Source: Chryseobacterium pennipullorum (lineage in GTDB: Bacteria; Bacteroidota; Bacteroidia; Flavobacteriales; Weeksellaceae). From it: a stretch of 64,000 nt of DNA. The notes under the pieces are model-generated. The model did no database searches and was not told the origin of the DNA. It saw nothing but the letters and a program-made list of their open reading frames with translations. The position numbers and the translations under genes are program-made. Shown in pieces: positions 8,852-18,287 of this stretch. Location of the stretch: assembly GCF_003384725.1 (NCBI RefSeq), contig NZ_QNVV01000005.1, positions 62,001 to 126,000 on the forward strand. The letters run 5' to 3'. Numbering within the stretch: the stretch's first letter is position 1; the number at the start of each line of letters is the position of its first letter.

Positions 8852-10492
8852 CTATTTATTTCCTTTATAATAATTAATTAACCCGTTGGTGGAACTGTCA
8901 TGAGAAGTGACGGGGGAATTGTTTTCAAGTTCAGGAAGAATTTTATTAGCCAAAACTTTACCCAGCTCAACACCGAACTGATCGAAACTGAAGATATTCC
9001 AGATCACTCCCTGTACAAAGATTTTATGCTCATACATGGCAATTAGCTGACCCAATGAAAAGGGAGTTAATTCCTTGAATAATATAGAGTTGGTCGGTGT
9101 GTTTCCATGGAATACCTTGTAGTTTAAGAGTCTCTCTATTTCCTCGTCAGACTTGCCGGAACTTCTCAGCTCTTCTTCTGCCTCTTCCTCCGTTTTACCA
9201 AAAGCAAGAGCTTCAGTCTGCGCGAAGAAATTTGCTAACAGTTTTTCCTGATGATCTGAAACCTCATTACAACTTTTTACATACGCAATAAAATCAGCAG
9301 GAATCAATTCTGTACCCTGATGGATCAGTTGATAAAAGGCATGCTGCCCATTGGTGCCCGGTTCTCCCCAGATGATCGGGCCGGTTTCATATTCTACGAA
9401 TTCACCGTTTCTGTCTACACACTTTCCGTTGCTTTCCATATCTCCCTGCTGAAGATAGGCAGCAAAGCGGTCCAAATATTGAGAGTATGGCAATATAGCA
9501 TAGGTTGTGGCGGCATAGAAGTTTCGGTACCAGATTCCTAAAAGTCCCATTAAAACAGGAACATTTTCAGAAAAATCTGCCGTCTGGAAATGTTGGTCAG
9601 TATCAAAGGCTCCTTTTAACAGCTGTTCAAAATTTTCGTATCCTACAGCCAGTACAATGCTTAACCCGATGGCACTCCAAAGCGAATATCTTCCACCTAC
9701 CCAATCCCAGAACTCAAAAATATTTTCCTCTGCAATTCCGAAGCTTTTAACAGCTTCAATATTAGTGGATAAAGCCACGAAATGCTTTGCGACATCTTCC
9801 TGTTTTCCTGCCTTCAGGAACCAGTCTTTAGCAGAGTTGGCATTGGTCATCGTTTCCTGCGTTGTAAATGTTTTGGAAGCAATGATGAATAAAGTGGTTT
9901 CAGGATTTAAGTTTTTAACCACCTCTGCAATGTGATTTCCATCAACATTGGAAACGAAATGGACATCCAGTCTTGTTTTAAAATGCTTTAAAGCCGAACA
10001 AACCATTACCGGCCCCAAATCTGAACCTCCGATACCGATGTTTACAACATCTGTAATATCTTTTCCGCTGAAGCCTTTATGTGTACCTGAAATAATTTTT
10101 TCAGAAAATGCTTTCATATGGTCAAGAACTCTTTTGATCTGTGGCTTGATGTTCTCTCCGTCTACAAGAATTTCGCGGTCAGAAAAATCCCTTAATGCAG
10201 TGTGCAATACCGCTCTTCCTTCCGTTTCATTGATCTTGTCTCCGGAGAACATTTTGGAAATAGCGTCTTTTAGCTGACAGTCTTCAGCCAATTGCAGCAA
10301 AAGGTCCTTGGTTCGGGAGTCAATTAAGTTTTTAGAATAATCAAAGAGATAGTCTTCTTTTTGTAAAGAGAATTCTTCAAAACGGTTGGGGTTATACTGG
10401 AAAAGGCTTCTCAGGTCAAAGTCATTTCCTCCGAAATGTTCGTCAAGGGCTTTCCAGCTGTTGGTTTGTATAGGATTTATTTTTGATAGCAT
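8852..10492 (-). CDS. pgi: Glucose-6-phosphate isomerase
   Basis: Glycolytic/gluconeogenic enzyme interconverting glucose 6-phosphate and fructose 6-phosphate. Visible family marks are GIGGSDLGP (phosphate site), VSNVDGNHI, the signature [13 protein letters not shown] and the C-terminal [13 protein letters not shown] chose ATG 10492 (MLSKINPIQ), giving 546 residues, the normal size; the longer frame to 10597 adds 35 residues without family similarity. The methyltransferase follows after 3 bases. Confidence 0.96.
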   Translation of the reverse strand: MLSKINPIQTNSWKALDEHFGGNDFDLRSLFQYNPNRFEEFSLQKEDYLFDYSKNLIDSRTKDLLLQLAEDCQLKDAISKMFSGDKINETEGRAVLHTALRDFSDREILVDGENIKPQIKRVLDHMKAFSEKIISGTHKGFSGKDITDVVNIGIGGSDLGPVMVCSALKHFKTRLDVHFVSNVDGNHIAEVVKNLNPETTLFIIASKTFTTQETMTNANSAKDWFLKAGKQEDVAKHFVALSTNIEAVKSFGIAEENIFEFWDWVGGRYSLWSAIGLSIVLAVGYENFEQLLKGAFDTDQHFQTADFSENVPVLMGLLGIWYRNFYAATTYAILPYSQYLDRFAAYLQQGDMESNGKCVDRNGEFVEYETGPIIWGEPGTNGQHAFYQLIHQGTELIPADFIAYVKSCNEVSDHQEKLLANFFAQTEALAFGKTEEEAEEELRSSGKSDEEIERLLNYKVFHGNTPTNSILFKELTPFSLGQLIAMYEHKIFVQGVIWNIFSFDQFGVELGKVLANKILPELENNSPVTSHDSSTNGLINYYKGNK

Positions 10493-10843
10493 ATTCAGGA
10501 ATTTTTTTGATTCAGAAATAAATATCGGATTGAAATGGATTAAAATCCATAGTGATTTATTTCTGATTTGCAAATTTAAGGAAAAATAAAACCTCAAATA
10601 AATTTGACGATGATAAATAACGATTTTTTAAAAAACAAAACCCCAGAAATGATATGAGGGACATTGCAAATCCAAGTTGTAATACATTTTTCATCTGTTA
10701 AATTTTTCTGGTTTCCTATTCTTTACGCAGTAATCAAAAGGTAACTGATATCCGTTATACTATATTTAAAAAATAAAAACCTCCCGAAAACAGGAGGTTC
10801 CAAAATCTAAAATTATGATGATAACCAATTGGTTAGGATGTTG
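10493..10843. other. Intergenic stretch, pgi to DUF4349 gene
   Basis: AT-rich. It holds one clear terminator (10771-10799, minus) for the lipoprotein gene. A 45-codon minus-strand frame (10557-10694) encodes a hydrophobic peptide starting MKNVLQLGFAMS, but coding support is weak. Nothing else is recognised. Confidence 0.5.
10771..10799 (-). terminator. Intrinsic terminator of DUF4349 gene
   Basis: On the minus strand, AACCTCC and GGAGGTT arms surround a 7-nt loop (10779-10799) and are followed by a T-rich run toward 10771. It is placed 45 bases after the lipoprotein stop. Confidence 0.88.
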
Positions 10844-11752
10844 TTATTCTTTGCTGGTCTGCTCCGGTATGGAGATTTTTCTTTTTCTTAAAAAATAGAT
10901 CAGTGCACTGGCAATTAATAAGAGCGGCCAGATATTAATAAGCGTTACAATAATTTTCTGAATAAGATAAAACCCATAGACAAATCCATCTTTTGCATCA
11001 TAGATAAAGTTATATCTGTATTTATTGTCGATGCTGTTGGTATTGGTAATGGCGATTTCTGCAACGCGGAGTTTAGGCTCTTTGATGTAGATGTCTACGG
11101 TACTGTATGTAAGGCGATCTGCCCTATTCATGCTGGTGAGTTTTTGGAGATTTCCTTCAGATTTGTTTTGATCATCAAGAATTACCTTGTCTTTATTGCT
11201 TGAAATCTTCCCAATATTTTCTGATGTTTTTTGATTTCTTTTCTCTTCCAGTTCTGCATATCTGATATTAGCGGTTACATCTTCCGCATGAATAGACCTT
11301 GAGTTTAGAAACAGCTTGTCATTATTCACTGATGTTAAAAATTCTCCCAGCTTTTCAGTAGGTACACGTACCTGCATCGTATTTTCTGTCTGATATTTTT
11401 TAATAAGCATAGCTTCCTGATCAGACGTATTATAGGTGTCTTCAGAAACAACATTGCTTCGAAGATTACTTTGGGTAACAAAACCTCCCATTTGCTGAAC
11501 GGATTTCTCAATGGAGATCGTGGCATGATAAACGTCTTTTACTCCCATATTGATATCAGCTGTTTTAATAAACTGTTTGTCTTTTACATTCATACTCGCA
11601 GCAGAAGAAATACTGTCTGAAGTCATAGCGGATGCTGAATCTGTTGCCTGATAGCCTGTGTAATCAGTAGCGGAAGATTCTCCTTTTTTACATGAATAAA
11701 TTCCCAACAGCAGAACGGTAGAAAGTGATAGCGTTAGATAAGTCGTTTTCAT
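10844..11752 (-). CDS. DUF4349 domain lipoprotein with C-terminal membrane helix
   Basis: 302 residues. The lipobox is GIYSCKK (Cys21), then a Ser/Thr/Asp-rich linker. A DUF4349-like body of about residues 60-230 has IKTADINMGVKDV at its start and the central pair LGEFL...SRSIHAEDVT, with a coiled section ELEEKRNQ. A single membrane helix near 265-288 is followed by RKRK. Homologues with this lipid anchor plus membrane helix have no established biochemical role. It has its own terminator and is probably monocistronic. Confidence 0.85.
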   Translation of the reverse strand: MKTTYLTLSLSTVLLLGIYSCKKGESSATDYTGYQATDSASAMTSDSISSAASMNVKDKQFIKTADINMGVKDVYHATISIEKSVQQMGGFVTQSNLRSNVVSEDTYNTSDQEAMLIKKYQTENTMQVRVPTEKLGEFLTSVNNDKLFLNSRSIHAEDVTANIRYAELEEKRNQKTSENIGKISSNKDKVILDDQNKSEGNLQKLTSMNRADRLTYSTVDIYIKEPKLRVAEIAITNTNSIDNKYRYNFIYDAKDGFVYGFYLIQKIIVTLINIWPLLLIASALIYFLRKRKISIPEQTSKE

Positions 11753-11961
11753 AGCATGAATTTTTTAATGGTTTCTTGAGTCAAAGTTCCATCAGGATCT
11801 TTTGTAATGCTTGAAAATCAGAAGTAAAAGGATTGTAAAGAAATTATTCTAATGTAAATTTCTGAAAGTAAGCGTTTTGTAAAACAGGGCGTTTTTTGAT
11901 GACTTGTTTTCGGAGTAATTTTTGCTTATCTTTTACAAACCAAAAATTACAGTATATCATT

Positions 11962-13320
11962 ATGTCAAATACCTTTTCCAAAATCAGAAATGCATTAAAC
12001 CTATTCACATCTATAGATTTTGATCAGTTGAACACGATTTCTAAAAAAGTAGATCTGCCAAAGCTGATGCATAATTTTTCAAAACTGGATGATAAACAGC
12101 TTTCCGGACTTATGAAAATGCTCGATCCGGAAAAGAAACAAAGAGAACTTCCTCCTATTGATGGTGACTTTTACGATATCTATCATACATTGACTCCTGA
12201 GCAGCGTGAAATTCAGCTTAAAGTAAGAGCCTTTATGGAAAAAGAAGTGAAACCTCTGGTCAATCATTACTGGTTAAGAGATGAGTTTCCGTTTGAGCTG
12301 ATTCCGAAATTCCAGAAGCTGGATATTTGTGGTGTTACTTATGAAGGATATGGTTGTCCTGGGATGCCTTTTCTAATGGAAGGTGTTATTGCCATGGAGA
12401 TGGCAAGAATAGATGCGTCTATTGCTACTTTTTTTGGAGTACAGTCGGGGCTGGCAATGGGCTCCATCTATATCTGCGGTTCAGAAGAGCAGAAGCAGAA
12501 GTGGCTGCCGCAAATGCAGAAATTTGAGAAAATAGGTGCCTTTGGTCTTACTGAGCCCGAGGTTGGTTCAGGAGCGGCCGGAGGACTTACAGTGACTTGC
12601 AAAAAAACAGAAGAGGGATGGGTGCTTAACGGACAGAAAAAATGGATTGGAAACGCCACATTTGCGGATCTTATCATTATATGGGCAAGAGATCTCGATA
12701 GTGGAGAAGTGAAAGGATTTATTGTAGAAAAAGATAATCCCGGATATTCCGTAGAAAAAATAAAAGGGAAAATGGCCCTGAGAATTGTTCAGAATGGTCT
12801 TATCACCCTTAAAGACTGTGTCGTAACGGAGGAAAACCGTCTTCAGAATGCCAATTCGTTTAAAGATACCGGAAAGGTACTCAGAATGACCAGAGCAGGG
12901 GTTGCATGGATGGCTACCGGCTGTGCAAGAGGTGCTTACGAAAGTGCTTTGGACTACACCAGAAAAAGAGAGCAGTTTGGGAAGCCTATTGCGTCATTTC
13001 AGATGATTCAGGGGCATCTGGTGGAAATGCTTTCCAATCTTACTGCGATGCAGACGATGGTTTTCCGATTGTCTGAAATGCAGGACGAAGGTATTCTAAA
13101 GGATGAACATGCTTCTCTGGCGAAAGTTTTCTGTACCCTGAGGACAAGAGATATCGTTTCAAGGGCAAGGGAAGTTTTGGGTGGAAACGGAATTTTGCTG
13201 GAGTATGATGTTGCCAGATTTGTAGCTGATGCTGAGGCAATCTATTCTTACGAAGGGACCAAAGAAATCAACTCGCTCATCGTAGGACGATCGATTACAG
13301 GATTCAGCGCATTTGTGTAG
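11962..13320 (+). CDS. Acyl-CoA dehydrogenase, glutaryl-CoA dehydrogenase-like
   Basis: 452-residue FAD enzyme that would oxidise an acyl-CoA at the alpha-beta bond and pass electrons to ETF. FAD/substrate motifs are FGLTEPEVGSGAAG and WIGNATFAD. The C-terminal segment YEGTKEINSLIVGR carries the Glu expected as catalytic base in the glutaryl-CoA dehydrogenase group. About 60 extra N-terminal residues (helical, with KLDDKQLSGLM) precede the core. The start was set at ATG 11962 (MSNTFSK); the frame to 11896 is less likely. Whether it decarboxylates glutaryl-CoA cannot be told from sequence alone. Confidence 0.9.
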   Translation: MSNTFSKIRNALNLFTSIDFDQLNTISKKVDLPKLMHNFSKLDDKQLSGLMKMLDPEKKQRELPPIDGDFYDIYHTLTPEQREIQLKVRAFMEKEVKPLVNHYWLRDEFPFELIPKFQKLDICGVTYEGYGCPGMPFLMEGVIAMEMARIDASIATFFGVQSGLAMGSIYICGSEEQKQKWLPQMQKFEKIGAFGLTEPEVGSGAAGGLTVTCKKTEEGWVLNGQKKWIGNATFADLIIIWARDLDSGEVKGFIVEKDNPGYSVEKIKGKMALRIVQNGLITLKDCVVTEENRLQNANSFKDTGKVLRMTRAGVAWMATGCARGAYESALDYTRKREQFGKPIASFQMIQGHLVEMLSNLTAMQTMVFRLSEMQDEGILKDEHASLAKVFCTLRTRDIVSRAREVLGGNGILLEYDVARFVADAEAIYSYEGTKEINSLIVGRSITGFSAFV

Positions 13321-13432
13321 TTGGGACATCCAATAGAGTAAAATTGGCGTTACGGAATACTTTTCAGGATAATGTTCTTTTGATTGGTAAGATTAGAGCG
13401 ATCTGTTAAACAGTTAACTGTTGTAATATTAT

Positions 13433-13810
13433 CTAACCCACCAGATTTTTATATTTACCCTTGTTGTCAATAAGGATCCAGATATTAATCAGAAACAAGG
13501 CAGCAGAAATGATGATCCCCGTTGTCGACGGATCTCTGAATAGATTATGAACAACAATTCCTACCATTACAGGGAGAATAATGATGGCTCCTAACGCTCT
13601 TGTTTTAGGAAAAATAAACAATAACCCACCAATGATTTCTACAGCGCCCACTAATGGAAGCAGCCAGCCAATTTCTCCGAAAGCAGCATAAATTTTAAGC
13701 TGTGCTTCAGTAAGTTTCGGTGTAGGGCTGTAATTGAGAAATTTATTTAATCCGGCATTAATAAACATAATTCCGAATAAAAGACATAGAATGAATTTTA
13801 CAATTTTCAT
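13433..13810 (-). CDS. DoxX family membrane protein
   Basis: 125 residues with four predicted membrane helices; the first contains LFGIMFINAGLNKFL, the usual DoxX opening, and the second LPLVGAVEIIGGLLFIF. Members sit in the inner membrane and are variously linked to quinone or thiol redox; no specific partner is seen here. Monocistronic between divergent and convergent neighbours. Confidence 0.87.
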   Translation of the reverse strand: MKIVKFILCLLFGIMFINAGLNKFLNYSPTPKLTEAQLKIYAAFGEIGWLLPLVGAVEIIGGLLFIFPKTRALGAIIILPVMVGIVVHNLFRDPSTTGIIISAALFLINIWILIDNKGKYKNLVG

Positions 13811-13930
13811 AATGAAGATTTTATAGTAAATGTAAAATAAAAATAGTATTCATTTATCAAATGATGGTGAAAATTAATTATTACTATGTTAATGATAGGT
13901 TAATGGTGGTTTTTGAATAATTTAATTTTT

Positions 13931-13938
13931 TATATTTG
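13931..13938 (+). promoter_or_regulatory. -7 box for the leader-peptide gene
   Basis: TATATTTG matches the Bacteroidota -7 consensus TAnnTTTG and lies 22 bases before the ATG. A TTTG is at 13912-13915, but the 15-nt spacing is shorter than usual, so only the -7 half is well supported. Confidence 0.5.
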
Positions 13939-13960
13939 AGAAACAAATTAAATTCATATT

Positions 13961-14215
13961 ATGTTGAAAAATCTTAAAAAATTAAACCGTATTGATTTGC
14001 GGGAAATTCAAGGCGGAGCAGGTATCGGATTATGTGATATAGGTCCTGTAGGATGCCCATGCAAAATTCCGGCTGGCCACCCTTGTTTAGGAGGCGGGCC
14101 TGGTGGAGGAGGAACACCGGAACCTGACCGAGGATATTGTCCTGATTCACAAACCTATATTCTGTGTACAGAAACCTGTCCCAACGGAATGAGCCCATTA
14201 TGTGCGCTGCCTTAG
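13961..14215 (+). CDS. Double-glycine leader, Cys-rich bacteriocin-like peptide
   Basis: 84-residue secreted-peptide precursor. Residues 1-19 (MLKNLKKLNRIDLREIQGG) form a double-glycine leader of the type cut by C39-peptidase ABC exporters and common in Chryseobacterium bacteriocin-like proteins. The 65-residue core is Gly/Pro-rich with eight cysteines (25, 32, 34, 42, 60, 69, 73, 81) and a GGGPGGGG spacer. An even number of cysteines suggests disulfides or another modification. No exporter, modification enzyme or immunity gene lies nearby. It has its own -7 box and terminator. Activity is unproven. Confidence 0.82.
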   Translation: MLKNLKKLNRIDLREIQGGAGIGLCDIGPVGCPCKIPAGHPCLGGGPGGGGTPEPDRGYCPDSQTYILCTETCPNGMSPLCALP

Positions 14216-14225
14216 CAAAATAATA

Positions 14226-14258
14226 AAAGACTGTCTTTTGTCAAGGCAGTCTTTTTTC
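14226..14258 (+). terminator. Terminator of leader-peptide gene
   Basis: AAAGACTG and CAGTCTTT arms (14226-14233, 14247-14254) with a T-run to 14257. It lies immediately after the peptide stop and supports a one-gene transcript. Confidence 0.88.
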
Positions 14259-14298
14259 TGTTTTTATTCTTTAAATGAAGGTATTCAGTTAGTTATTT

Positions 14299-15411
14299 TT
14301 AATCCATCTCTTTGAGCGTAATATTTTTCGAGATCTTATAGCTTTTCTTCTTTTTGTTAGGTTTCTGTTCTTCACCCAAAAGTTTTCCCCAGGGTTTCAT
14401 CCCGTCTACTCTTTCACAGATAATTTTAATGATGGCAATAGCCGGAATACACAGAAACATTCCTGCAATTCCCCAAAGATGCTCACCCAGAAGAATACCG
14501 ATAAAAGAAAACAGGGCATTGATCTTTACTTTTGAACCCACTACAAAAGGCAGGACAATATTTCCGTCAATGGCATGAATCGCTATATATCCAAGGGCTA
14601 CGTAAATGCACGTGGATGGAGTTGCGGTAGCAAATGCAATAAAGCAGGAAATAAGGAGTGATATAAAAATTCCAAGATAGGGAATCACATTTAATAACCC
14701 GGTTAAAACGGCAAGCAAGATTGCATATTTTACTCCTAAAACAGTCAATACAATAGAAGTAAGAACCGATACAATAATTACCTGAAGAAAAAGTCCGAAA
14801 ATATATTTCTTCGTCATGATACGGATTTCAGTCACGGCTTCCTGCACGCTGGCTTTATGTCTTTCGTTGAAAACAGTAACAATAAAATTATTAAGCAGCC
14901 TTCTGTAATTTAAAATAAAAATAAAAAACAAGGTGAAGAAAATGATGAATCCAAATCCTGTAGAAAATATTCCGAAAGTAAAACCTAAGATGGCACCGGA
15001 TGACGACAGGAGCTTGTTCAGTCCCTGGTTGATATAGTCTACCTGTTCATCTACTTTTACATTAAATGTTTTTGATACCCAGTGCTGAAGATCGTTGAAA
15101 ATGGTGGTAAACTGTTCTCTGAGGTGAGGCAGATCTTTGCTGAAGTCAGAAAGCTGTGAGCTAAAAAAATAAATCAGTCCGCTCAGAATAATCAGCATAA
15201 CAAAAACAGAGGTCATTGTTGACATTGATCTCGGAAACCTTAGCCTTTTTTCCATAAACGTAGCAGTCGGTAAAAACAACATTGCCATGAGGAAAGCAAG
15301 AAAGAACGGTGCCAGTATGCTCTGCCCTAACGCGAGAAGGTAGCCAAGACCTATGATGGATATAACCACAAGGGTGAGCTTGACAAGGAAAGGAAGTCTA
15401 AGTAAATTCAT
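14299..15411 (-). CDS. AI-2E family transporter (PerM/TqsA-like)
   Basis: 370-residue polytopic inner-membrane protein of about seven to eight helices. It has a long soluble segment after helix three (residues 80-140, coiled and charged) and the family's central GLLNVIPYLGIFIS motif, then AIDGNIVLPFVVGSKVKINAL. Family members export autoinducer-2 or act as Na+/H+ antiporters; the substrate here is open. The C-terminal tail is Lys-rich (KPNKKKKS). Monocistronic. Confidence 0.9.
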   Translation of the reverse strand: MNLLRLPFLVKLTLVVISIIGLGYLLALGQSILAPFFLAFLMAMLFLPTATFMEKRLRFPRSMSTMTSVFVMLIILSGLIYFFSSQLSDFSKDLPHLREQFTTIFNDLQHWVSKTFNVKVDEQVDYINQGLNKLLSSSGAILGFTFGIFSTGFGFIIFFTLFFIFILNYRRLLNNFIVTVFNERHKASVQEAVTEIRIMTKKYIFGLFLQVIIVSVLTSIVLTVLGVKYAILLAVLTGLLNVIPYLGIFISLLISCFIAFATATPSTCIYVALGYIAIHAIDGNIVLPFVVGSKVKINALFSFIGILLGEHLWGIAGMFLCIPAIAIIKIICERVDGMKPWGKLLGEEQKPNKKKKSYKISKNITLKEMD

Positions 15412-15556
15412 AATCTAAAAATCTGCTGTGTGTAATAAAAGTAAGAAAAAACTGTGGAATTGAGAAAGTTTTTACCCCCATCCCGTCAGGTTTTCTTTTA
15501 GGTAAGCAAATTGTATTCCACCCTATGATGAATTGAGGGGTAAAGTCTTTAAAAAC

Positions 15557-15589
15557 AAAAACACGCCCCGGTTACGGAGACGTGTTTTC
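15557..15589 (-). terminator. Terminator of lon
   Basis: Minus-strand stem AAACACG-t-CTCCG / CGGGG-CGTGTTT with loop TAAC, followed by a T-rich run. It starts about 33 bases past the lon stop. Confidence 0.88.
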
Positions 15590-15621
15590 TTATTGAGAAG
15601 TTAATATGTTAATAAGTCGTC

Positions 15622-18027
15622 TTACTTTTCGATGGCAATGTCAATTACTTCCTCCATTCTGCTGACATAGTGCACTTTTAGATTCTTCAGATAATCTTTT
15701 TTGATCTCTTCCACATCTTTTCTGTTCGCTTCACAAAGGATAACATCCTTGATGCCGGCTCTGGTAGCCGCAAGAAGCTTTTCTTTGATTCCTCCTACAG
15801 GAAGTACTTTTCCTCTTAATGTAATCTCCCCCGTCATCGCAAGGTGAGGTTTTACCTTTTTATTTTTATAAGAAGAAACCATTGAAGTAAGCATGGCAAT
15901 CCCTGCAGAAGGTCCGTCTTTAGGTGTTGCTCCTTCCGGAACATGGACGTGAATATTTTTCTTATCAAGGTCTTCCTGGTCAATTCCCAGTTCATCGTGT
16001 CTGGCTTTAATATATTCCAAAGCAATCGTTGCAGACTCTTTCATGACCGTTCCAAGGTTTCCGGTCATCGTCAGAGCACCTTTTCCGTTGCTTAGAATGC
16101 TTTCGATGTATAGAATATCACCACCTACGCTGGTCCACGCAAGGCCTGTTACTACACCGGGAACTCCTGTGATCTCTGACAGACTTCTGGGTCTTGGAAC
16201 TCCAAGAATCTCATCTACTTTCTTCAGTGAAATTCGTGGGTCATACTCTTGTACCAGAGCAGTTTGAAGAGCTACCCATCTTGCAATAGAAGCAATTCTC
16301 TTTTCCAGACTTCTTACGCCGCTTTCAGACGTGTGAGCTTCTATAATGTGTTTAAGTTCAGCGTTTCCAAGTTTAAATGATTTAATATCAAGACCATTTT
16401 CTTCCTGCTGTTTCCTGATTAAATGTCTTTTTGCGATCTCAATTTTTTCTTCCAGGGTATAGCCCGCAATCTGGATAATTTCTGTTCTGTCCAGAAGAGG
16501 AGTTTGTATGGTAGAAAGTGAATTGGCCGTTGCAATAAACATAACTTTGGATAAGTCATATCCCATTTCAAGGAAGTTGTCGTAGAATGACTTATTTTGT
16601 TCGGGATCAAGGACTTCAAGTAATGCTGAGCTTGGGTCTCCATGAAGTCCCTGCGCAATTTTATCAATCTCATCCAAAACGATAACCGGATTAGAGGTTC
16701 CCGCTTTTTTGATCGACTGTAAAATCCTTCCAGCCATTGCTCCGATATATGTTTTTCTGTGTCCGCGGATCTCACTCTCATCATGCAGGCCGCCTAAGGA
16801 TAATCTTACATACTTTCTTCCCAGAGCATCAGCAATAGATTTTCCCAGTGAAGTTTTTCCTACTCCGGGAGGCCCTACCAATAGTAGGATGGGTGACTTC
16901 ATGTTGTTTTTTAGTTTTAAAACAGCCATGTGCTCCAGAATTCTTTTCTTAATATCTTCAAGTCCGAAATGTGCCTTGTCTAATACTTTTTCTGCCTTCA
17001 CAATGTCAAAAATATCTTTGGTGTAGGTCTCCCATGGAAGATCTGTGAAGAAATCCAGGTAGTTTCTCTGTACATTATAATCCGGGGAATTGGGATTCTG
17101 ACGCTGCAGTCTGCTGATTTCCTTCTGGAAGTGTTCCTCTACTTCCTGATTCCATTTTTTTGTTCTTGCCTTGGCAATCAGATCTTCCACGTCACTTTCA
17201 GGACCTCCTCCCAGTTCTTCCTGGATGGTTCTGATCTGTTGGTTCAGAAAATATTCTCGCTGCTGCTTGTCAAGATCTTTAGACGTTTTTTGATGGATCT
17301 GGTTTCTAAGTTCCAGTTTTCTGAAGTCCTCATGCATCATCTCATAGCATTTGTTGGCTCTTTCCATGAGGCTTTTTTCTTCCAGGAGCTTCTGCTTTTC
17401 CACAGACGGAAAGCTGGCATTGGTGCAGATGAAATTCAGCAGATCGTCATTATTGTTGATGTTTTTAATCGCAAAATTGGCTGCGTTGGGAATATTGGGG
17501 TCCAGCTCGATGATCTTCAGAGCAAGCTCTTTGACATTTTCAAGCAGTGCCTCGTATTCTTCCTGATTTTTCGGCTTTGTATCTTTTAATTTTGATATTT
17601 CTGCTCTGAAATAAGGCTGCTTGTCCAGGATTTTTTTGATTTTGAATCTGTGAAAACCTTTCGTAATAGCAGTAATATTACCCTCCGGCAGTCTGATGAT
17701 CTTGATGATCTTGGCCAGGGTGCCGGTTGTATAAATATCTTTTTCATCAGGCTGCTCCATATCCGAATTCTTCTGGCTCACAATGCCGATGAAATCCCCA
17801 TTCTTCTGGGCTTCCTCAAGCAGTTGTATTGAGGTTTTTCTCCCTGCTGTAATAGGAATTACCACATTGGGAAACATGACCATATTTCTTACGGGAAGTA
17901 TAGGGAATATTTTCTGTTCGGAATTTTTATCAGTCTCCGAAAAGTCGGAAAGATTGATTTCTTCAGCTACAATATCAAAACCGTCACTGATCATTTCTTC
18001 TAAACTAATATCTTCAAATTCTGTCAT
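15622..18027 (-). CDS. lon: ATP-dependent endopeptidase La (Lon)
   Basis: 801-residue cytosolic AAA+ serine protease that degrades misfolded and regulatory proteins. The N-terminal substrate domain begins FPILPVRNMVMFP. Walker A is GPPGVGKTS near residue 386, Walker B and sensor residues are present, and the Ser-Lys dyad lies in DGPSAGIAM near 705. I chose ATG 18027 over a TTG two codons upstream. A perfect 7-bp inverted repeat sits 11 bases before the start and may regulate it. Typical length for bacterial LonA. Confidence 0.97.
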   Translation of the reverse strand: MTEFEDISLEEMISDGFDIVAEEINLSDFSETDKNSEQKIFPILPVRNMVMFPNVVIPITAGRKTSIQLLEEAQKNGDFIGIVSQKNSDMEQPDEKDIYTTGTLAKIIKIIRLPEGNITAITKGFHRFKIKKILDKQPYFRAEISKLKDTKPKNQEEYEALLENVKELALKIIELDPNIPNAANFAIKNINNNDDLLNFICTNASFPSVEKQKLLEEKSLMERANKCYEMMHEDFRKLELRNQIHQKTSKDLDKQQREYFLNQQIRTIQEELGGGPESDVEDLIAKARTKKWNQEVEEHFQKEISRLQRQNPNSPDYNVQRNYLDFFTDLPWETYTKDIFDIVKAEKVLDKAHFGLEDIKKRILEHMAVLKLKNNMKSPILLLVGPPGVGKTSLGKSIADALGRKYVRLSLGGLHDESEIRGHRKTYIGAMAGRILQSIKKAGTSNPVIVLDEIDKIAQGLHGDPSSALLEVLDPEQNKSFYDNFLEMGYDLSKVMFIATANSLSTIQTPLLDRTEIIQIAGYTLEEKIEIAKRHLIRKQQEENGLDIKSFKLGNAELKHIIEAHTSESGVRSLEKRIASIARWVALQTALVQEYDPRISLKKVDEILGVPRPRSLSEITGVPGVVTGLAWTSVGGDILYIESILSNGKGALTMTGNLGTVMKESATIALEYIKARHDELGIDQEDLDKKNIHVHVPEGATPKDGPSAGIAMLTSMVSSYKNKKVKPHLAMTGEITLRGKVLPVGGIKEKLLAATRAGIKDVILCEANRKDVEEIKKDYLKNLKVHYVSRMEEVIDIAIEK

Positions 18028-18037
18028 AGTCAATCGA

Positions 18038-18052
18038 ATGACAAATTGTCAT
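18038..18052. promoter_or_regulatory. Palindrome upstream of lon
   Basis: ATGACAAATTGTCAT is a perfect 7-bp inverted repeat around one base, 11 bases before the lon ATG. It could be an operator or an RNA hairpin masking the initiation region. No regulator is assigned. Confidence 0.45.
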
Positions 18053-18287
18053 CTTCGTTTTTTATCGTTAAAGGGATTTTTTATAAGATGCTCTGAAAAC
18101 GTGTGGCATATTATAATGTTCTAAAATGCACAATACTTATGCCATTCATTTTTTGCTAAAAAATATGGTCAAAATTTCCTTTTTTAAATAATCTTTAAGA
18201 ATTAAAATCAAATTAAGGAAGTTCTGCTTCTGTAATTTCTTAAAAATGTGTATTTTCGCAAACTGATAAAAAACTATAATTTATAAA

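Noticed and set aside
10557..10694. A 45-codon minus-strand frame (MKNVLQLGFAMS...) between pgi and the DUF4349 gene
   Set aside because: Only one hydrophobic segment, no homologue recognised, runs into the pgi leader, and no clear promoter. Could be real but not supported enough to call.
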